Source: Paracoccaceae bacterium (GTDB taxonomy: Bacteria; Pseudomonadota; Alphaproteobacteria; Rhodobacterales; Rhodobacteraceae). Taken from it: a DNA stretch of 35,437 bases. The stretch covers positions 1 through 35,437 of the forward strand of contig SPJP01000028.1 in NCBI GenBank assembly GCA_006844665.1, read 5' to 3'. A program made the translations under genes and the position numbers. Of this stretch, positions 15,905 to 24,316 are shown in pieces. Numbering within the stretch: the stretch's first letter is position 1; each line of letters starts with the position of its first letter. Below the pieces are notes generated by a model. That model had not been told where the DNA came from. It searched no databases and saw only the letters and a list, made by a program, of their open reading frames with translations.

Positions 15905-16725
15905 CGCAAATCCTCCATCGCGACCATGTCCATATCCGTGAAATCCACGTTGTCGCCAGCCATAGCCCAGCAAAACGTATAGGATGCCGTTCCGGCCCCG
16001 AAATGGATCGACCACGGCGGCGAAATCACGGCTTGCTCGTTCGCCATGACAATGTGGCGAGTTTGATCCGGCGCGCCCATCATGTGAAAAACACGCTGGT
16101 CTGCGGGCAGTTCAAAATACAGGTAAGCCTCCATCCGGCGGTCATGGACATGGGCGGGCATTGTGTTCCAGACAGAGCCCTCTGCGAACTGAGTGTACCC
16201 CATCAACAATTGGCAGCTTTGGCAGACCTCTGGATGCAAGAACTGGATGATCACCCGTTCGTTCGCGGTTTCGCGCGCGCCCATTTCAACCCGGCGCGCA
16301 TCGGCCAGTTTGATCAGCGTTGTTGGATAGCCGCGATGGGCAGGGGCTGACAAAATGTAGAACCGGCCAGCGCCCGAAAAGGTAATCGGACCCGCGCCCA
16401 TGCCAACATACAAAACCTCGCCATTTTCCAGGCTATAGGTTACGTCCCCGACAGACACGCTGCCTGCAGCGCCAATATTCAGCACGGCCATTTCCCGCCG
16501 GTCCAAGAAGCCTTCTGTCCCGGTTTCGGACATCGACCGTAGGGTCAAGGGCGCGTTTGTAGGCACGGCAGACCCAAGGATCATTCGATCATAGTGACTG
16601 TAGACCAGATTGATCTCGTCCTCGGCAAACAATCCTGCCACGTGAAAATGCTCGCGCAGTTTTTCGGTGTCGAACGTCTTGGCCGTCGCCGGATCAATCG
16701 CGTAGCGGGTTTCTGTTTTCAGCAT
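15901..16725 (-). CDS. kduI: 5-keto-4-deoxyuronate isomerase
   Basis: A 274-residue cupin that isomerises 4-deoxy-L-threo-5-hexosulose uronate (from unsaturated uronides of pectin and similar polymers) to 2,5-diketo-3-deoxygluconate. The zinc-binding pattern His-x-His-x4-Glu is seen in PAHVHDRRMEAYLYFEL, and a later His in WSIHFGAG completes the set. The N-terminal TRYAIDP and EHFHVAGLF match KduI. ATG 16725 is preceded by GAGG; a TTG three nt upstream is an unlikely alternative. Its presence shows the operon handles unsaturated or deoxy-keto uronates as well as plain hexuronates. Confidence 0.95.
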   Translation of the reverse strand: MLKTETRYAIDPATAKTFDTEKLREHFHVAGLFAEDEINLVYSHYDRMILGSAVPTNAPLTLRSMSETGTEGFLDRREMAVLNIGAAGSVSVGDVTYSLENGEVLYVGMGAGPITFSGAGRFYILSAPAHRGYPTTLIKLADARRVEMGARETANERVIIQFLHPEVCQSCQLLMGYTQFAEGSVWNTMPAHVHDRRMEAYLYFELPADQRVFHMMGAPDQTRHIVMANEQAVISPPWSIHFGAGTASYTFCWAMAGDNVDFTDMDMVAMEDLR

Positions 16726-16741
16726 CAATTAGTCCCTCTGA

Positions 16742-16894
16742 TCACGGTGCCGCTACGCGGGTTGATCGAAGATGGCTGGGCAACCGACCCTCGGCCCCAG
16801 ATTGGGACCGAGAGGCGATGACCATCAGCTTGGGATCTGTCGCCAAGATTTGGCGTGCGACCCCGGTATCTACGACAGCTTCACGACAGGACAT
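16742..16894 (-). CDS. Possible 50-residue ORF between dctM and kduI
   Basis: A frame of 50 codons fills the 176-nt gap between dctM and kduI. It opens MSCREAVVDTGVARQ at ATG 16894, with AGGGA seven nt upstream, and stops at 16742. The first half looks protein-like; the second half is Ser/Arg-rich. No family is recognised. It may be a real small protein, a decayed gene fragment, or leader RNA for kduI. Confidence 0.25.
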   Translation of the reverse strand: MSCREAVVDTGVARQILATDPKLMVIASRSQSGAEGRLPSHLRSTRVAAP

Positions 16895-16904
16895 AACAGG
16901 ATCC

Positions 16905-18185
16905 CTAGTGAAACAGCGAAGGCAGCCACAAAGACAGCGCTGGAATATATGTCACCAGCAACAACGTCGCGAAGCCTGCGCCATAAAAGGGCCAGATCGT
17001 CCGTACTGCGTCCCAGATGGGGACCCGACCCACAGCGCAGCCAACAAAGAGAACCGCGCCAACAGGTGGGGTACACAGGCCAATGCCAAGGTTCAGGATC
17101 AAGATGACCCCGAAGTGGACAGGATCGACACCAAAGGCCGTTGCGACAGGCAAGAAAATGGGCGTGGTGATGACGATCAGGGGCGACATGTCCATGAACG
17201 TGCCCAGCACCAGCAACAAAAGGTTCAGCAGCAACAGAATGATGATCGGATTGTCCGACACATTTTGAAGCGCGGCAACCAAGGTCGCAGGCACTTTGGT
17301 ATAGGCTAGAAGCCAGCCAAATGCAGCCGCACAGCCAATTACCATCAGCACCATTGCGGTGGTCCGCACGGCAGCAAAGGTGGCTTCGACAAACTCGCCA
17401 AACGACAGAGTTTTGTAGACAAAGAACGTCACAAGAAGCGCGTAGACAACGGCGATATTGGAGGATTCTGACGCGGTAAAGATACCGGACCGGACGCCAA
17501 AGAAGATGATCGCAACAAGGATCAAGCCCGGTGCGGCGCTGATGAAAAGCGAACCGACCATACGAAAGCCGGGGAAACGCTCTGTCGGGTAGCCGCGCTT
17601 AGAGGCGACGAACCACGCGACGATCATCAAGGACAGCGCAAGGATAAAGCCCGGGATGATACCGGCAGTAAACAAGTCGGCAATAGAAATGCGCCCGCCT
17701 GCCGCGATAGAGTAAATGATCATGTTGTGCGACGGCGGCAGCATCAGTGCAATAATCGATGATGTGACCGTAATATTCACCGCATAATCAGCGCCGTAGC
17801 CGCGTTCCTTCATCTGAGGAACCATCAAGCCGCCGACAGCCGACGCATCCGCAGCAGCAGATCCTGACACACCGCCAAACATGACCGATGAAATGATGTT
17901 CACTTGGCCCAGACCGCCGCGCAAGTGCCCGACAAGCGCCCCTGCAAGCCCAACAAGTCGTCGGGCAATATCGCCCCGGACCATCAGATCGCCCGCGAAG
18001 ATAAAGAACGGGATCGCCATCAGCGAGAAGACCGAAACACCCGAATTGAGACGTTGGAAAACCACGACCGGCGGCAAGCCCAGATAGGCGATTGTCGCAA
18101 AGCTGGCGACGCCAAGGCAGAAGGCAACGGGCGTGCCGATAAGAAGAAGGAACACAAATGTCCCGAAGAGGATATAAAGTTCCAT
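16905..18185 (-). CDS. dctM: TRAP transporter large permease (DctM)
   Basis: A 426-residue inner-membrane protein with about twelve helices, the transport subunit of a tripartite ATP-independent periplasmic uptake system driven by an ion gradient. Family features include GTPVAFCLGV, PFFIFAGDLM, FGGVSGSAAADASAVG, LMLPPSHNMIIYS and the closing NLGIGLCTPPVGAVLFVGCAVG. The start ATG 18185 directly abuts the dctQ stop, so the two membrane subunits are coupled. Among uronate enzymes, its cargo is most likely a hexuronate or short unsaturated uronide (inference). The transporter genes have less GC-biased codons than neighbours, often seen for highly expressed transporters. Confidence 0.95.
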   Translation of the reverse strand: MELYILFGTFVFLLLIGTPVAFCLGVASFATIAYLGLPPVVVFQRLNSGVSVFSLMAIPFFIFAGDLMVRGDIARRLVGLAGALVGHLRGGLGQVNIISSVMFGGVSGSAAADASAVGGLMVPQMKERGYGADYAVNITVTSSIIALMLPPSHNMIIYSIAAGGRISIADLFTAGIIPGFILALSLMIVAWFVASKRGYPTERFPGFRMVGSLFISAAPGLILVAIIFFGVRSGIFTASESSNIAVVYALLVTFFVYKTLSFGEFVEATFAAVRTTAMVLMVIGCAAAFGWLLAYTKVPATLVAALQNVSDNPIIILLLLNLLLLVLGTFMDMSPLIVITTPIFLPVATAFGVDPVHFGVILILNLGIGLCTPPVGAVLFVGCAVGRVPIWDAVRTIWPFYGAGFATLLLVTYIPALSLWLPSLFH

Positions 18186-18707
18186 TTAAGTATCCAATGG
18201 GTCTTCGCCAAACCGCGCCGTGCGCAATCCAGCGGCGCGCCGTAGCACGCGCTCAAGTGAAAAGAGGACGATAAGAACGCCGCCAGCAACGAGCGGGGCA
18301 AAATCCCACGCACCCGAAATACCAAGCGACGGAAGCTTGTTTCCGGCGGTCTTTACGCCAAGCTGCCAGCCATACCAGATCATACCAAAGCCAAAGGCCC
18401 CAACAGCAAGATCCGAAATCGAATGCAGCACGACCTTGACCCGGTCCGGCAAAACATAAAGCAAGATGTCGAAGGACAGGTGGTAGCCTTCCCGGATGCC
18501 AACGGCGGCCCCCAAAAAGATGAACCACCCCATGATCATAACAGAGGCGGGCTCGGTCCAGACAATACTGTCATTGAGCACATAGCGCCAGAAAACTTGG
18601 GCGGCGATGATGGCCGTCATGATGACCAATCCCGTCCCTGCTATCCAAAGCGAAATCCGGGCCAGTACCCCGGTGCTTCGCGCTGAACGCTCCATAAAGC
18701 TTTTCAC
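18186..18707 (-). CDS. dctQ: TRAP transporter small permease (DctQ)
   Basis: A 173-residue membrane protein with four helices and the DctQ signature around FWRYVLNDSIVWTEPASVMI and FLGAAVGIREGYHLSFDIL. The start is GTG 18707, with GGAGG seven nt upstream, giving VKSFMERS. Reading further upstream enters the hairpin region and is rejected. It pairs with DctM in the membrane and receives substrate from the periplasmic DctP. It is separated from dctP by 78 nt containing a strong hairpin. Confidence 0.93.
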   Translation of the reverse strand: MKSFMERSARSTGVLARISLWIAGTGLVIMTAIIAAQVFWRYVLNDSIVWTEPASVMIMGWFIFLGAAVGIREGYHLSFDILLYVLPDRVKVVLHSISDLAVGAFGFGMIWYGWQLGVKTAGNKLPSLGISGAWDFAPLVAGGVLIVLFSLERVLRRAAGLRTARFGEDPLDT

Positions 18708-18732
18708 CTTGGGCCCTCCCCCTTTTAGAAAA

Positions 18733-18763
18733 TGCGCCCCGCACCAGAAAGGAACGGGGCGCA
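18733..18763 (-). terminator. Attenuating hairpin between dctP and dctQ
   Basis: A perfect 9-bp stem (18733-18741 with 18755-18763, TGCGCCCCG/CGGGGCGCA) with a 13-nt loop lies just after the dctP stop on the minus strand, followed by TTTTCTAAAA. It fits a partial terminator or 3' stabiliser that leaves more binding-protein mRNA than permease mRNA. Confidence 0.65.
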
Positions 18764-18785
18764 AAATAAGCTTGTCTAGTTTAGA

Positions 18786-19760
18786 TTATTCTACGGCCTG
18801 GATGCGCGCGACAAGGTCGATCAGCTCAGGAGACGTGATGTATTTTTCATAGACAGGAACCATTGCGTCGATGAATGGCTGCTTGTCGATGTCTGTGATG
18901 ACCTCGGAACCTGCGTCACGCACCAGCTGCTCGGATGCTGCTTCACGTGCGATCCAACGCTCGCGCATCAGCGGAACAGAGTCTTTCGCGGCCTGACGAA
19001 CGATGGCCTGATCTTCCGCGCTCAGAGCCTCAAAAGAGGACTTCGCCATAACCAGAACTTCTGGAACGATCAGGTGCTGGTCCAATGTGTAGTACTTGGC
19101 AACTTCGTAATGGCCAGTGCTTTCGTAGGAAGGCCAGTTGTTTTCAGCACCGTCGATGACGCCAGTCTGGATGCCGGAGTACACTTCACCGAATGGCATA
19201 GGCGTCGCGTTCGCGCCCAGGGCCGCAACCATGTCAACGAACAGGTCAGACTGCTGAACGCGGAACTTCATGCCAGCCAGATCAGCCATGGATTCGATAG
19301 GCTTCTGAGAGTTGTAGAAGCTACGTGCGCCACTGTCGTAGAACGCCAGGCCGACAAGATCATGTGCAGAGAAGGATTCAAGGATCTCATCACCGATTTC
19401 ACCATCCATGACAGTGTTCATGTGCTCGACCGAACGGAAGATGTACGGCAGGGACGGAACCTGAGTTTCAGGAATGATGTTGTTGAATGGTCCAAGGCTT
19501 ACGCGGTTCATGTCGATCACACCGAACTGAGTCTGCTCGATTGTGTCTTTTTCTTCGCCAAGCTGCGCAGAGTGGAATACTTCGATGCAGAGACGGCCAT
19601 CGGTCCGCTCTTCCAGCATTTCACCCATCAGCTGAACCGCAACAACAGTTGGGTAACCTTCAGAATGTGTATCAGACGAACGCAGAGTTGTCTCACAGGC
19701 GAAAGACGCAGAAGCAAGTACAGTACCCGCCAGAAGCGCCGAAACGAAAGTTTTAGTCAT
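18786..19760 (-). CDS. dctP: TRAP transporter periplasmic substrate-binding protein (DctP)
   Basis: A 324-residue exported protein. The signal peptide [21 protein letters not shown] is cut before CETTLRSSD. The mature part has typical DctP blocks: [56 protein letters not shown], and [15 protein letters not shown] with the conserved carboxylate-binding Arg, then [13 protein letters not shown]. It captures an organic acid for DctQM. ATG 19760 has GGAGGAAACC upstream; the frame is open into uxaC but that part is not DctP. The neighbours imply a uronate ligand. It lies 22 nt after uxaC. Confidence 0.95.
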   Translation of the reverse strand: MTKTFVSALLAGTVLASASFACETTLRSSDTHSEGYPTVVAVQLMGEMLEERTDGRLCIEVFHSAQLGEEKDTIEQTQFGVIDMNRVSLGPFNNIIPETQVPSLPYIFRSVEHMNTVMDGEIGDEILESFSAHDLVGLAFYDSGARSFYNSQKPIESMADLAGMKFRVQQSDLFVDMVAALGANATPMPFGEVYSGIQTGVIDGAENNWPSYESTGHYEVAKYYTLDQHLIVPEVLVMAKSSFEALSAEDQAIVRQAAKDSVPLMRERWIAREAASEQLVRDAGSEVITDIDKQPFIDAMVPVYEKYITSPELIDLVARIQAVE

Positions 19761-19782
19761 GGTTTCCTCCCAGAAATGGCTC

Positions 19783-21189
19783 TCAGAGCCGATAAGCCTG
19801 CTTCGCAAGCCGGTAAGTAAGGTCATAAGCGACCTCGTTTGCCTCATCCTCAGCCAGCCGCCCCGTAGCGACCAGCCCAGCCAAAAATGAGCAATCCACC
19901 CTGCGCGCCACGTCGTGACGAGCAGGTATAGAACAGAATGCGCGGGTGTCATCATTGAACCCGACGGTGTTGTAGAAGCCGGCCGTTTCCGTCGCGGCCT
20001 CGCGGAACCGGAGCATGCCTTCCGCGCTGTCATGGAACCACCAAGGTGGGCCCAGCTTTAGGGCAGGATAGACACCTGCCAATGGGGCCAGCTCTCGGGA
20101 ATAGGTGCTCTCATCCAAGGTGAATAGGATGATGGTCAAATTGGGCTCTCGGCCGACGGCATTCAGCAATGGCTTTAGCGCCGACACGTAATCTGTGCGC
20201 GTTGGAATATCGTAACCTTTGTCCCGTCCGAACTGAGCCATGACATGATCATTGTGATTGCGCGAAGATCCCGGGTGGATTTGCAAAACCAGCCCGTCTT
20301 CCAGGCTCATCCGCGCCATTTCCGTCAGCATATGGCCGCGAAACCCGTCTGCTTCGTCCGGGGTGCAGATACCCGCCAGCGCCTTGGCAAATAGTTTCGC
20401 CGCATATTCCTGGGAATAATCTTCTGTCCGCGCTGTTGGATGACCGTGGTCCGAAGACGTGGCCCCAAAGCTTTTGAAAAAGGCACGGCGATTGCGGTGG
20501 GCGGCCAAATAGCCGGTCCATGTTGTAGCATCCTCGCCTGCCAGCGCGCCCATTTGTTCGACATTGGCGGCAAACCCATCGAAATCCGGGTCAACCACTG
20601 CGTCGGGTCGGTAGGCAGTGACCACCTTGCCAGACCAGCCGCTGTCTTTGATCATCTTGTGCCAGCGCAGATCGTCCAGCGCGCTTTCCGTGGTCGAGAT
20701 CGCTTCGATATTGAACTGCTCGAACAAAGCACGGGGCAAGAAGGCCTCTTGCGTCAGACAATCTGCAATTTTGTCATAAATCATATCGCCGGTTTCGGCG
20801 CTAAGTGGGGTTGTCACACCAAAGACGGTCTGCAGCGCGTGGTCCACCCAAATACGCGAAGGGGTGCCCCGGAACAGATGGTAATTGGCGGCAAACAGGT
20901 TCCAGATCTTTCGCGGATCCTGTTCTGTTTCGCCGCCATCAATCCGAGGAACGCCCATGGCTTCCAACGGAATGCCCTGGCTGTGCAACATCCGAAAAAC
21001 ATAGTGATCAGGGGTGACGAACAGCTCTGCCGGATTCGCGAATGCTTTGTTTTCAGCAAACCAGCGCGGGTCTGTATGGCCATGGGGGCTGATGATCGGC
21101 AAGTCGCAGACCGAACTATACAGCTGTCTGGCCAGGTCCCTCACGGTGGGTTCCACCGGAAAAAGCCGATCCTCGTTTAATAGTGCCAT
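19783..21189 (-). CDS. uxaC: Glucuronate/galacturonate isomerase
   Basis: A 468-residue amidohydrolase-fold enzyme that interconverts glucuronate with fructuronate and galacturonate with tagaturonate. Clear family marks include [20 protein letters not shown] with the metal-binding His-x-His, [50 protein letters not shown], and [21 protein letters not shown]. Its length matches E. coli UxaC (470). ATG 21189 has AGGGGAGG just upstream. It is the first gene of the hexuronate operon and diverges from the gntR-kdgK pair across a 162-nt control region. Confidence 0.96.
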   Translation of the reverse strand: MALLNEDRLFPVEPTVRDLARQLYSSVCDLPIISPHGHTDPRWFAENKAFANPAELFVTPDHYVFRMLHSQGIPLEAMGVPRIDGGETEQDPRKIWNLFAANYHLFRGTPSRIWVDHALQTVFGVTTPLSAETGDMIYDKIADCLTQEAFLPRALFEQFNIEAISTTESALDDLRWHKMIKDSGWSGKVVTAYRPDAVVDPDFDGFAANVEQMGALAGEDATTWTGYLAAHRNRRAFFKSFGATSSDHGHPTARTEDYSQEYAAKLFAKALAGICTPDEADGFRGHMLTEMARMSLEDGLVLQIHPGSSRNHNDHVMAQFGRDKGYDIPTRTDYVSALKPLLNAVGREPNLTIILFTLDESTYSRELAPLAGVYPALKLGPPWWFHDSAEGMLRFREAATETAGFYNTVGFNDDTRAFCSIPARHDVARRVDCSFLAGLVATGRLAEDEANEVAYDLTYRLAKQAYRL

Positions 21190-21236
21190 GCGGCCTCCCC
21201 TTTCCCCCTGCCAATGTCGACGACTCGCCGACCTGA

Positions 21237-21288
21237 CAACTAATAACCTAGATGCCACCAAATACAATGTCAACTAATAACCTAGTTG
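21237..21288. promoter_or_regulatory. Two operator-like repeats in the uxaC/gntR control region
   Basis: CAACTAATAACCTAG occurs exactly at 21237-21251 and at 21271-21285, starting 34 nt apart. The second extends to a palindrome with arms CAACTA/TAGTTG (21271-21288); the first has one arm mismatch. On the minus strand, a -35 TTGACA (21268-21273) and a -10 TAGGTT (21245-21250), spaced 17 nt, would drive uxaC and fall inside these repeats. They are likely sites for the adjacent GntR/FCD regulator. Confidence 0.7.
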
Positions 21289-21314
21289 CGAGACAATTCA
21301 GTTTGGCCTACACT
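21286..21314 (+). promoter_or_regulatory. Predicted promoter of gntR-kdgK
   Basis: TTGCGA at 21286-21291 and TACACT at 21309-21314 are spaced 17 nt apart. The -35 box overlaps the end of the second operator-like palindrome, so the regulator would control its own operon as well as uxaC. Confidence 0.5.
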
Positions 21315-21351
21315 GATCTGAACAAAACCAACCAACTGAGGGAGAGCTCTC

Positions 21352-22077
21352 GTGAACAATACCGTTCTGCGTCCAGGCAAAGACTTGCCACTTTCTCAGC
21401 TCAAGCCAATATCGCCCCCCACAGTGGCCGATCACGTTTTTACAGAGCTGCACACAAGCATCCTGTCCCTGGCCCTGCCCCCGCAAAGCAAAATCTCTGA
21501 AACCGAGGTTGCAAAGACGATGGGGGTGTCCCGGCAACCTGTGCGCGAAGCCTTCAAACGCCTTGCGAAACTTGGGTTCCTGGTGATCCGCCCCCAAAGC
21601 AGCACAACGGTTAGCCTGATCTCGGAAGAGGCAGTCATGCGGGCGCGATTCATTCGGATTGCGCTGGAAATTCAGACCTGCCGCACCGCCTGCGCAGAAA
21701 TGAACACGTCAGACGTCGCGGCGCTGAAATCATTGCTGGAACAACAGCGCCTTGCGGTGGCTGCCAATGACCCCATCGCCTTTCACACCCTGGACGATCA
21801 GTTCCACCGCGAAATCTGTATGCGGTCCGGGTTGGATTACGTCTGGGACCTGATTCACGAAAGCAAGGGCCATATGGATCGCATCAGGATGCTGTCTTTG
21901 ACCTCCAGCTCTCAGCGCATCGCGCTTGAGGAACACATCGTCCTGGTCAACGCGATCGAGGCAAAAGACGCCGACGCTGCGTCAGCCGCGATCAACGCCC
22001 ATCTTAGCCGGATCGTTGTTTTGATTGAGCAGATGAAAACTGAAAACCACGATTGGTTCACGGAAGAATCCCTATGA
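21352..22077 (+). CDS. GntR family regulator with FCD domain (hexuronate type)
   Basis: A 241-residue transcription factor. The N-terminal winged helix (about residues 25-85) contains ISETEVAKTMGVSRQPVREAF. The C-terminal all-helical FCD domain has the metal and effector ligands DDQFHREI, EEHIVLV and INAHLSR. The start is GTG 21352 with AGGGAG upstream. FCD regulators such as UxuR/ExuR lose DNA binding when a sugar acid binds. The gene diverges from uxaC and overlaps kdgK by 4 nt (ATGA). It therefore most likely represses both the uronate operon and itself, relieved by a uronate or KDG (inference). Confidence 0.92.
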   Translation: MNNTVLRPGKDLPLSQLKPISPPTVADHVFTELHTSILSLALPPQSKISETEVAKTMGVSRQPVREAFKRLAKLGFLVIRPQSSTTVSLISEEAVMRARFIRIALEIQTCRTACAEMNTSDVAALKSLLEQQRLAVAANDPIAFHTLDDQFHREICMRSGLDYVWDLIHESKGHMDRIRMLSLTSSSQRIALEEHIVLVNAIEAKDADAASAAINAHLSRIVVLIEQMKTENHDWFTEESL

Positions 22078-22994
22078 CACGCATTGTTTCAATCGGTGAA
22101 GCGATGGTTGAAATGGCCCCAAATGGCCAGGCAGGCATGTTTCAACGGGGGTTTGCTGGCGACACAATGAACACCGCTTGGTATCTGCGAAAACTGCTGC
22201 CCGAAACGGATCAGGTCGACTATCTGACCGCCGTCGGCACAGACGCAATATCCGAGCAGATGCTTGGCTTTCTGTCCCAGGCCCAGATTGGCACCGATTG
22301 CGTTTTACGCAGGTCTGACCGGACTATTGGCCTTTATATGATCCAGCTTTCGAACGGCGAACGCAGCTTTAGCTATTGGCGCGGGCAAAGTGCTGCCCGC
22401 ACCCTTGCCGACGACCCCCAAGCGCTGGCCAAGGCGCTGACGGGGGCCGATATCGCCTTTTTCTCGGGCATTACCATCGCGATTCTGCCAGCACCCCAGC
22501 GCGCCGAATTGCTGCAGGTTCTAAAAGAGTTTCGCGCAAATGGTGGACAGGTTGTGTTCGATCCAAACTTGCGCCCGCGCCTGTGGGACAGCGGGGCGCA
22601 AATGACCGAAGCCGTTATGCAAGCAGCCCAAGTCAGCGATATGGTCTTGCCCTCGCACGAGGACGAGGCCGACTGGTTCGGCGATAAGGACACAGAACAC
22701 ACCGCCAAGCGCTACCAAAATGCAGGCGCGCGCACGGTCATTGTCAAGAACGGCGCCGATGCGATGCTGGCACTGCATGACGGCGTTATCAGCCACCACC
22801 CCAGTGTAAAAGCCGCACAAGTCGTTGATACCACTGCAGCAGGTGACAGCTTTAACGCTGGTTTTTTGGCGGCCCTGCAGGCCGGGCAATCATTGGACAG
22901 CGCCATCAAAGCAGGCGCAACTTTGGCCGTAAACGTCATCCAAGCGCGCGGCGCTTTGATCTGGCCTGTAGAAGAGACGCTTTTGGTTTCCTAA
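22074..22994 (+). CDS. kdgK: 2-keto-3-deoxygluconate kinase
   Basis: A 306-residue PfkB-family sugar kinase that phosphorylates 2-keto-3-deoxygluconate to KDPG, the common product of the neighbouring operon. It starts MTRIVSIGEAMVEMAP at ATG 22074, overlapping the gntR stop. It shows GFAGDTMNTAWYLRKL near the N-terminus, FDPNLRPRLW mid-protein, and the catalytic anion-hole motif DTTAAGDSFNAGF near the C-terminus. KDPG aldolase (eda) is not in the window and must be encoded elsewhere. It converges on the AGE-family gene with 55 nt between the stops and no obvious terminator. Confidence 0.94.
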   Translation: MTRIVSIGEAMVEMAPNGQAGMFQRGFAGDTMNTAWYLRKLLPETDQVDYLTAVGTDAISEQMLGFLSQAQIGTDCVLRRSDRTIGLYMIQLSNGERSFSYWRGQSAARTLADDPQALAKALTGADIAFFSGITIAILPAPQRAELLQVLKEFRANGGQVVFDPNLRPRLWDSGAQMTEAVMQAAQVSDMVLPSHEDEADWFGDKDTEHTAKRYQNAGARTVIVKNGADAMLALHDGVISHHPSVKAAQVVDTTAAGDSFNAGFLAALQAGQSLDSAIKAGATLAVNVIQARGALIWPVEETLLVS

Positions 22995-23049
22995 AATTGC
23001 CATCAGCTGGGACATAGATCACGGCTACCTTGCGTTCCCAACGGGCTTG

Positions 23050-24264
23050 TTAAAGCTCAAAAGCCTTTAGCCCGGGGATCAAGCCAGTGCTTGCGGGCAC
23101 CAATGGGATCAAACAAGCCTGCAGCGCGTGGTAGATGTCCGGCTTGCCACGGAAGGGCGAGGATGCGGCCATCGGATCACTTTGCGCCACGGGCCACCAA
23201 CCCAACTTTGGATCAATGAATTCCGCCGGGATCACGGCCCAAATTTCGCGGTACCAATGCTCGAACCTGTCCTCGCCCAACGTTGCACGAAGCGAAGCCG
23301 CAGCCGCCGACCCTTCGCAAGCAGGCCACCACAGACGTAAGGTTTGATCAGGCTGGTTTTCGAAATCCAGCGTATAATAGAAGCCGCCATTCGTGCCGTC
23401 CCAGCCCGTCTGGCAGGCCGTATCAAACAGGGCGGCCGCAGCATCAGGCATCCAATCAAGGCGCTTTTCGCCCAAGTGCCACAGCTGGATCAGCAACCGC
23501 GCCCATTCCAACGCATGGCCCGGCGTAGTCCCCGCAGGCCGGAACATTGGATCGCCCGCGTAGGTCAGATCCGGGGTCCAATTCTGATGGAAATGTTCGA
23601 TCACAACCCAGCCCGCATAGCGTGCATGACGGTTGATGATCAACTCTGATATCTGCTCGGCCATGGTCAAAAAGCGTTTGTCGCCAAAGGCTTCAAAGGC
23701 GGCCATCAGGGCCTCCACGCTGTGCATATTGGCGTTTTGGCCCCGGTAGTCAGACAGCGGCGTCCAATCAGCAGCGAACTCTTCACGCATCGCGCCAGTG
23801 GCATCATCCCAGAAATGTGCCTCGATCGCTTCCATCACCAGATCGCGCAGATGCCCCGCCGATGGATGGCCAATTTCATGGGCCGAGGCCGCAGCCAGCA
23901 GGACAAACGCATGGCCGTAAGCCAGTTTTTCGGGCCGAGTAACGCCAACCGGGGAAACGCCCCAGAAGAACCCGCCGTTGTCAGTGTCATGGTGCCGTTC
24001 GATCAGGAATTTCATGCCATGGTCCACGATCTGTGCGGCCCCAGGATGGCCCAACATATCGCCCGCGGCAAAGCAATGGATCATTCGGCAGGTGTAGAAC
24101 AGCTCTTGTTCCGGCTCGGCAATCGGGGTGCCATCATCGTCCAAGATATGGAAACCACCGGCAGGATCGACGGCGTTTCCGCCAAACAAATCCAACAGAT
24201 CACGCGCCTGATCCAACAGCCAACGACGATGATATGGGCGCTTTGCAAACGGAGTCTGGGTCAT
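23050..24264 (-). CDS. AGE-family sugar isomerase/epimerase (mannose isomerase-like)
   Basis: A 404-residue (alpha/alpha)6-barrel protein of the N-acylglucosamine 2-epimerase / YihS / mannose isomerase family. Barrel motifs include QELFYTCRMIHCFA, GGFFWGV, YGHAFVLLAAAS, PGHALEWARLLIQLW, WWPACEGSAAA and GKPDIYHALQACLIPL; the His in GHALEW and in DIYHAL fit the catalytic His pair. Next to an alpha-mannosidase, conversion of mannose to fructose is the likeliest reaction, but an N-acyl sugar epimerase cannot be excluded. ATG 24264 has AAGGA upstream; a longer frame to 24414 reads into the ABC ATPase gene. It is the last gene of the mannoside operon. Confidence 0.88.
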   Translation of the reverse strand: MTQTPFAKRPYHRRWLLDQARDLLDLFGGNAVDPAGGFHILDDDGTPIAEPEQELFYTCRMIHCFAAGDMLGHPGAAQIVDHGMKFLIERHHDTDNGGFFWGVSPVGVTRPEKLAYGHAFVLLAAASAHEIGHPSAGHLRDLVMEAIEAHFWDDATGAMREEFAADWTPLSDYRGQNANMHSVEALMAAFEAFGDKRFLTMAEQISELIINRHARYAGWVVIEHFHQNWTPDLTYAGDPMFRPAGTTPGHALEWARLLIQLWHLGEKRLDWMPDAAAALFDTACQTGWDGTNGGFYYTLDFENQPDQTLRLWWPACEGSAAAASLRATLGEDRFEHWYREIWAVIPAEFIDPKLGWWPVAQSDPMAASSPFRGKPDIYHALQACLIPLVPASTGLIPGLKAFEL

Positions 24265-24316
24265 TTTCAGTCCTTGTGTGCGCATGCAGAACGAATGCCG
24301 ACGCGACCTTATATTC

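Noticed and set aside
15905-16015. N-terminal extension of kduD
   Set aside because: It reads out of frame through the end of kduI; GTG 15904 has GGAGG and the GTGA overlap.
19761-20033. N-terminal extension of dctP
   Set aside because: It lies inside uxaC and would hide the signal peptide that starts at 19760.
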